Part shown: one piece after another, positions 62,706-64,000 of the stretch | Layout: each line of letters opens with the position of its first letter | Numbering within the stretch: the stretch's first letter is position 1 | Source of the DNA: Sulfuricurvum sp. | GTDB taxonomy: Bacteria; Campylobacterota; Campylobacteria; Campylobacterales; Sulfurimonadaceae | Assembly (NCBI GenBank): GCA_030696775.1 | Contig: JAUYRN010000031.1 | Coordinates: forward strand, 124,001-188,000 | Direction of reading: 5' to 3' | DNA length: 64,000 nt | Program-made: the position numbers and the translations under genes | The notes under the pieces: model-generated | The model's database searches: none | Seen by the model: the letters and a program-made list of their open reading frames with translations, nothing else | What the model was told of the DNA's origin: nothing

Positions 62706-64000
62706 ATGAAAAATAATATCTTTTCCAAAGAAGTAGAAGCACTTTATCGTGCTCTTCCTGTACCTCTTATAGCAACATTCTTTAATGCTCTTATTATTGC
62801 TTTTATCTTAAAAGATCAACTCCCAACCAATCATCTAATGGTATGGATTAGCTTAAACTTTCTAATCCTTGCTTTTCGTTTAACAAGTTATCTCCGTTAT
62901 CGCTCATCGATTCCTCTGACCTCCCTAAACCTTGCTTATCAAATCTATATGGCTGGGATAATTGGTTCAGGGATTATTTGGGGCTCGACTGTTTTTTATC
63001 TTCTCCCTGATTCTTCTATTCATATGATGATGCTGATAATTATCGTTGGTGGAATGGTTGCAGGTGGCGTAGGATCGAGTTCATACCGTCCCGAAAGTTA
63101 TATATTTTATAACCTATTTGTTATTACCCCTTATGCGCTCCATTTTATGCTGGATAAAACCAATGACGCATCATGGATGGTCGGAACCGCTCTTGTCCTC
63201 TTCGCGATTATGATGATTATTTCAAGTAAAAAGTTCCATGCCAGTTTTACTGAAGTCGTTCTATTACAATTGCATCAAGAAGAGCTAGTCGATCACTTAA
63301 AAGAAGAGAAGCTCTACACTCAACATCTCAATGATAATCTGCTTCAAGAAATTATTGAAAAAGAGAAATACCAAACTGAACTTATCACTGCACTCGAAGA
63401 AGCCCGACAAGCCGCCATTGCCAAAGAAGCATTTTTCGCTACCATGAGCCATGAGTTACGTACACCACTTAACTCTATTATAGGATTTTCACAAATCTTG
63501 AGCCGAAAAAAAGAGCTTCCTGCCGAAATCATCACCTACCTTGAAAAAATCCTTTTTTCAGGCAGACATCTCCTTGATTTAGTCAATACAATTCTCGATT
63601 ATTCTAAACTCAAATCGGGGAAAATGGAACCAAATTTCACCCAATTTTCCTTAAGAGATTTTATTTTCGAACTTAGAATGATGTGCGAGCCTATTGCGCA
63701 TAAAAGAGATATTGAAATTTTTTACCCCACTTTTGAGAATGAAACCATCGTCGCTGATCGCAAAATGCTTTACCAAATACTGCTCAATATCTTGAGCAAT
63801 GCAATCAAGTTTTCGCCCAAAAACGATCGAATAAAATTTACCTATGACTTCTCATCTGAACATCTCTTTACCATCTGCGATCATGGTCCTGGAATTGCTT
63901 TGAATATGCATGAAAAAATATTTGATCCTTTTACACAAATTGATAATCTAACAGGAAGAAATCCGCAAGGAACGGGATTAGGCCTTGCCATTGTCAAAGA
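62706..64000 (+). CDS. Sensor histidine kinase (partial, continues beyond window)
   Basis: 431 codons present. About six membrane helices within residues 20-175, a coiled coil (about 190-235), H-box SHELRTPLNSIIGF, N-box ILLNILSNAIKFSP, G1 ICDHGPGIAL, and the window ends in G2 GTGLGLAIVK. A soluble sensor domain is absent, so the membrane part likely senses. A C-terminal receiver could follow outside the window. Confidence 0.92.
   Translation, partial: MKNNIFSKEVEALYRALPVPLIATFFNALIIAFILKDQLPTNHLMVWISLNFLILAFRLTSYLRYRSSIPLTSLNLAYQIYMAGIIGSGIIWGSTVFYLLPDSSIHMMMLIIIVGGMVAGGVGSSSYRPESYIFYNLFVITPYALHFMLDKTNDASWMVGTALVLFAIMMIISSKKFHASFTEVVLLQLHQEELVDHLKEEKLYTQHLNDNLLQEIIEKEKYQTELITALEEARQAAIAKEAFFATMSHELRTPLNSIIGFSQILSRKKELPAEIITYLEKILFSGRHLLDLVNTILDYSKLKSGKMEPNFTQFSLRDFIFELRMMCEPIAHKRDIEIFYPTFENETIVADRKMLYQILLNILSNAIKFSPKNDRIKFTYDFSSEHLFTICDHGPGIALNMHEKIFDPFTQIDNLTGRNPQGTGLGLAIVK

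Noticed and set aside
1-64000. CRISPR arrays, transposases, prophage or restriction genes
   Set aside because: No regularly spaced repeats and no proteins of these kinds were seen.

Overview
The window looks like chromosomal DNA of a free-living Campylobacterota (epsilonproteobacterium), most like Sulfuricurvum/Sulfurimonas. This placement is inference from gene content: an HsrA/CosR-type regulator, a ctp-purC-purS-purQ run, single-CxxCH outer-membrane barrels, an ATP-generating respiratory style rich in cytochromes and two-component proteins, AT-rich promoters ending in TATAAT, and dense packing with many ATGA stop/start overlaps. I see no phage, transposase, integrase or CRISPR array. The sequence was read by eye; no database search was run.

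Layout. 0-2.4 kb: NAD synthesis (nadC partial, nadA) divergent from plsY and a FolB-like gene. 2.5-8.2 kb: an OmpA lipoprotein, an HsrA/CosR-family regulator followed by a histidine kinase, a ferredoxin, a Ppx/GppA phosphatase and a DUF808 membrane protein. 8.2-11.3 kb: bamA and tyrA, divergent. 11.3-18.9 kb: a Bat/MoxR locus in which batA-batB/C-batD lie before moxR, and a second, MIDAS-less pair of VWA-like proteins lies at the end. 18.9-21.0 kb: a metal permease with a Fur-like box, a pentapeptide-repeat protein and a thioredoxin-fold protein. 21.2-27.8 kb: a large lipoprotein with sialidase-type repeats, a CxxCH outer-membrane barrel, two tandem paralogous response regulators and a small cytochrome c; decayed pieces of a third regulator and of a second barrel are still visible between them.

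27.9-32.9 kb: tRNA-Lys and tRNA-Glu behind a perfect sigma-70 promoter, a KtrB/KtrA potassium system, small envelope proteins, a polysaccharide deacetylase and a rhodanese. 33.0-38.7 kb: an iron-uptake region (tonB-exbD-exbB, a PiuC-type dioxygenase, a TonB-dependent siderophore receptor, a short hemP with an overlapping leader ORF) with several Fur-like boxes, divergent from the manganese exporter mntP. 38.7-44.2 kb: a rhodanese, a diguanylate cyclase and an ABC-F operon. 44.4-50.2 kb: small RNA-binding proteins, a C-terminal protease, purC-purS-purQ, then a membrane SH3 protein, plsC and crcB joined by overlapping frames. 50.2-54.2 kb: an ABC ATPase, proA, a SPOR-like membrane protein and an EAL/HDOD protein. 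54.2-58.3 kb: a fossil piece of dnaK, a membrane-anchored receiver/Hpt protein, dnaK and grpE. 58.4-64 kb: an SLC13-type transporter, an AsmA-like protein, a two-domain SagB-type oxidoreductase and the start of a histidine kinase.

Main points for a second look: a phosphorylation-competent HsrA/CosR-like regulator next to a kinase (the well-known relatives are orphans); the 21-27.8 kb respiratory/sensory cluster with duplicated and decaying modules and a regulator that has lost most of its receiver pocket; the duplicated Bat locus; the hidden hemP with its leader peptide; the dnaK fossil; and several hairpin-rich spacers that share a palindromic repeat.
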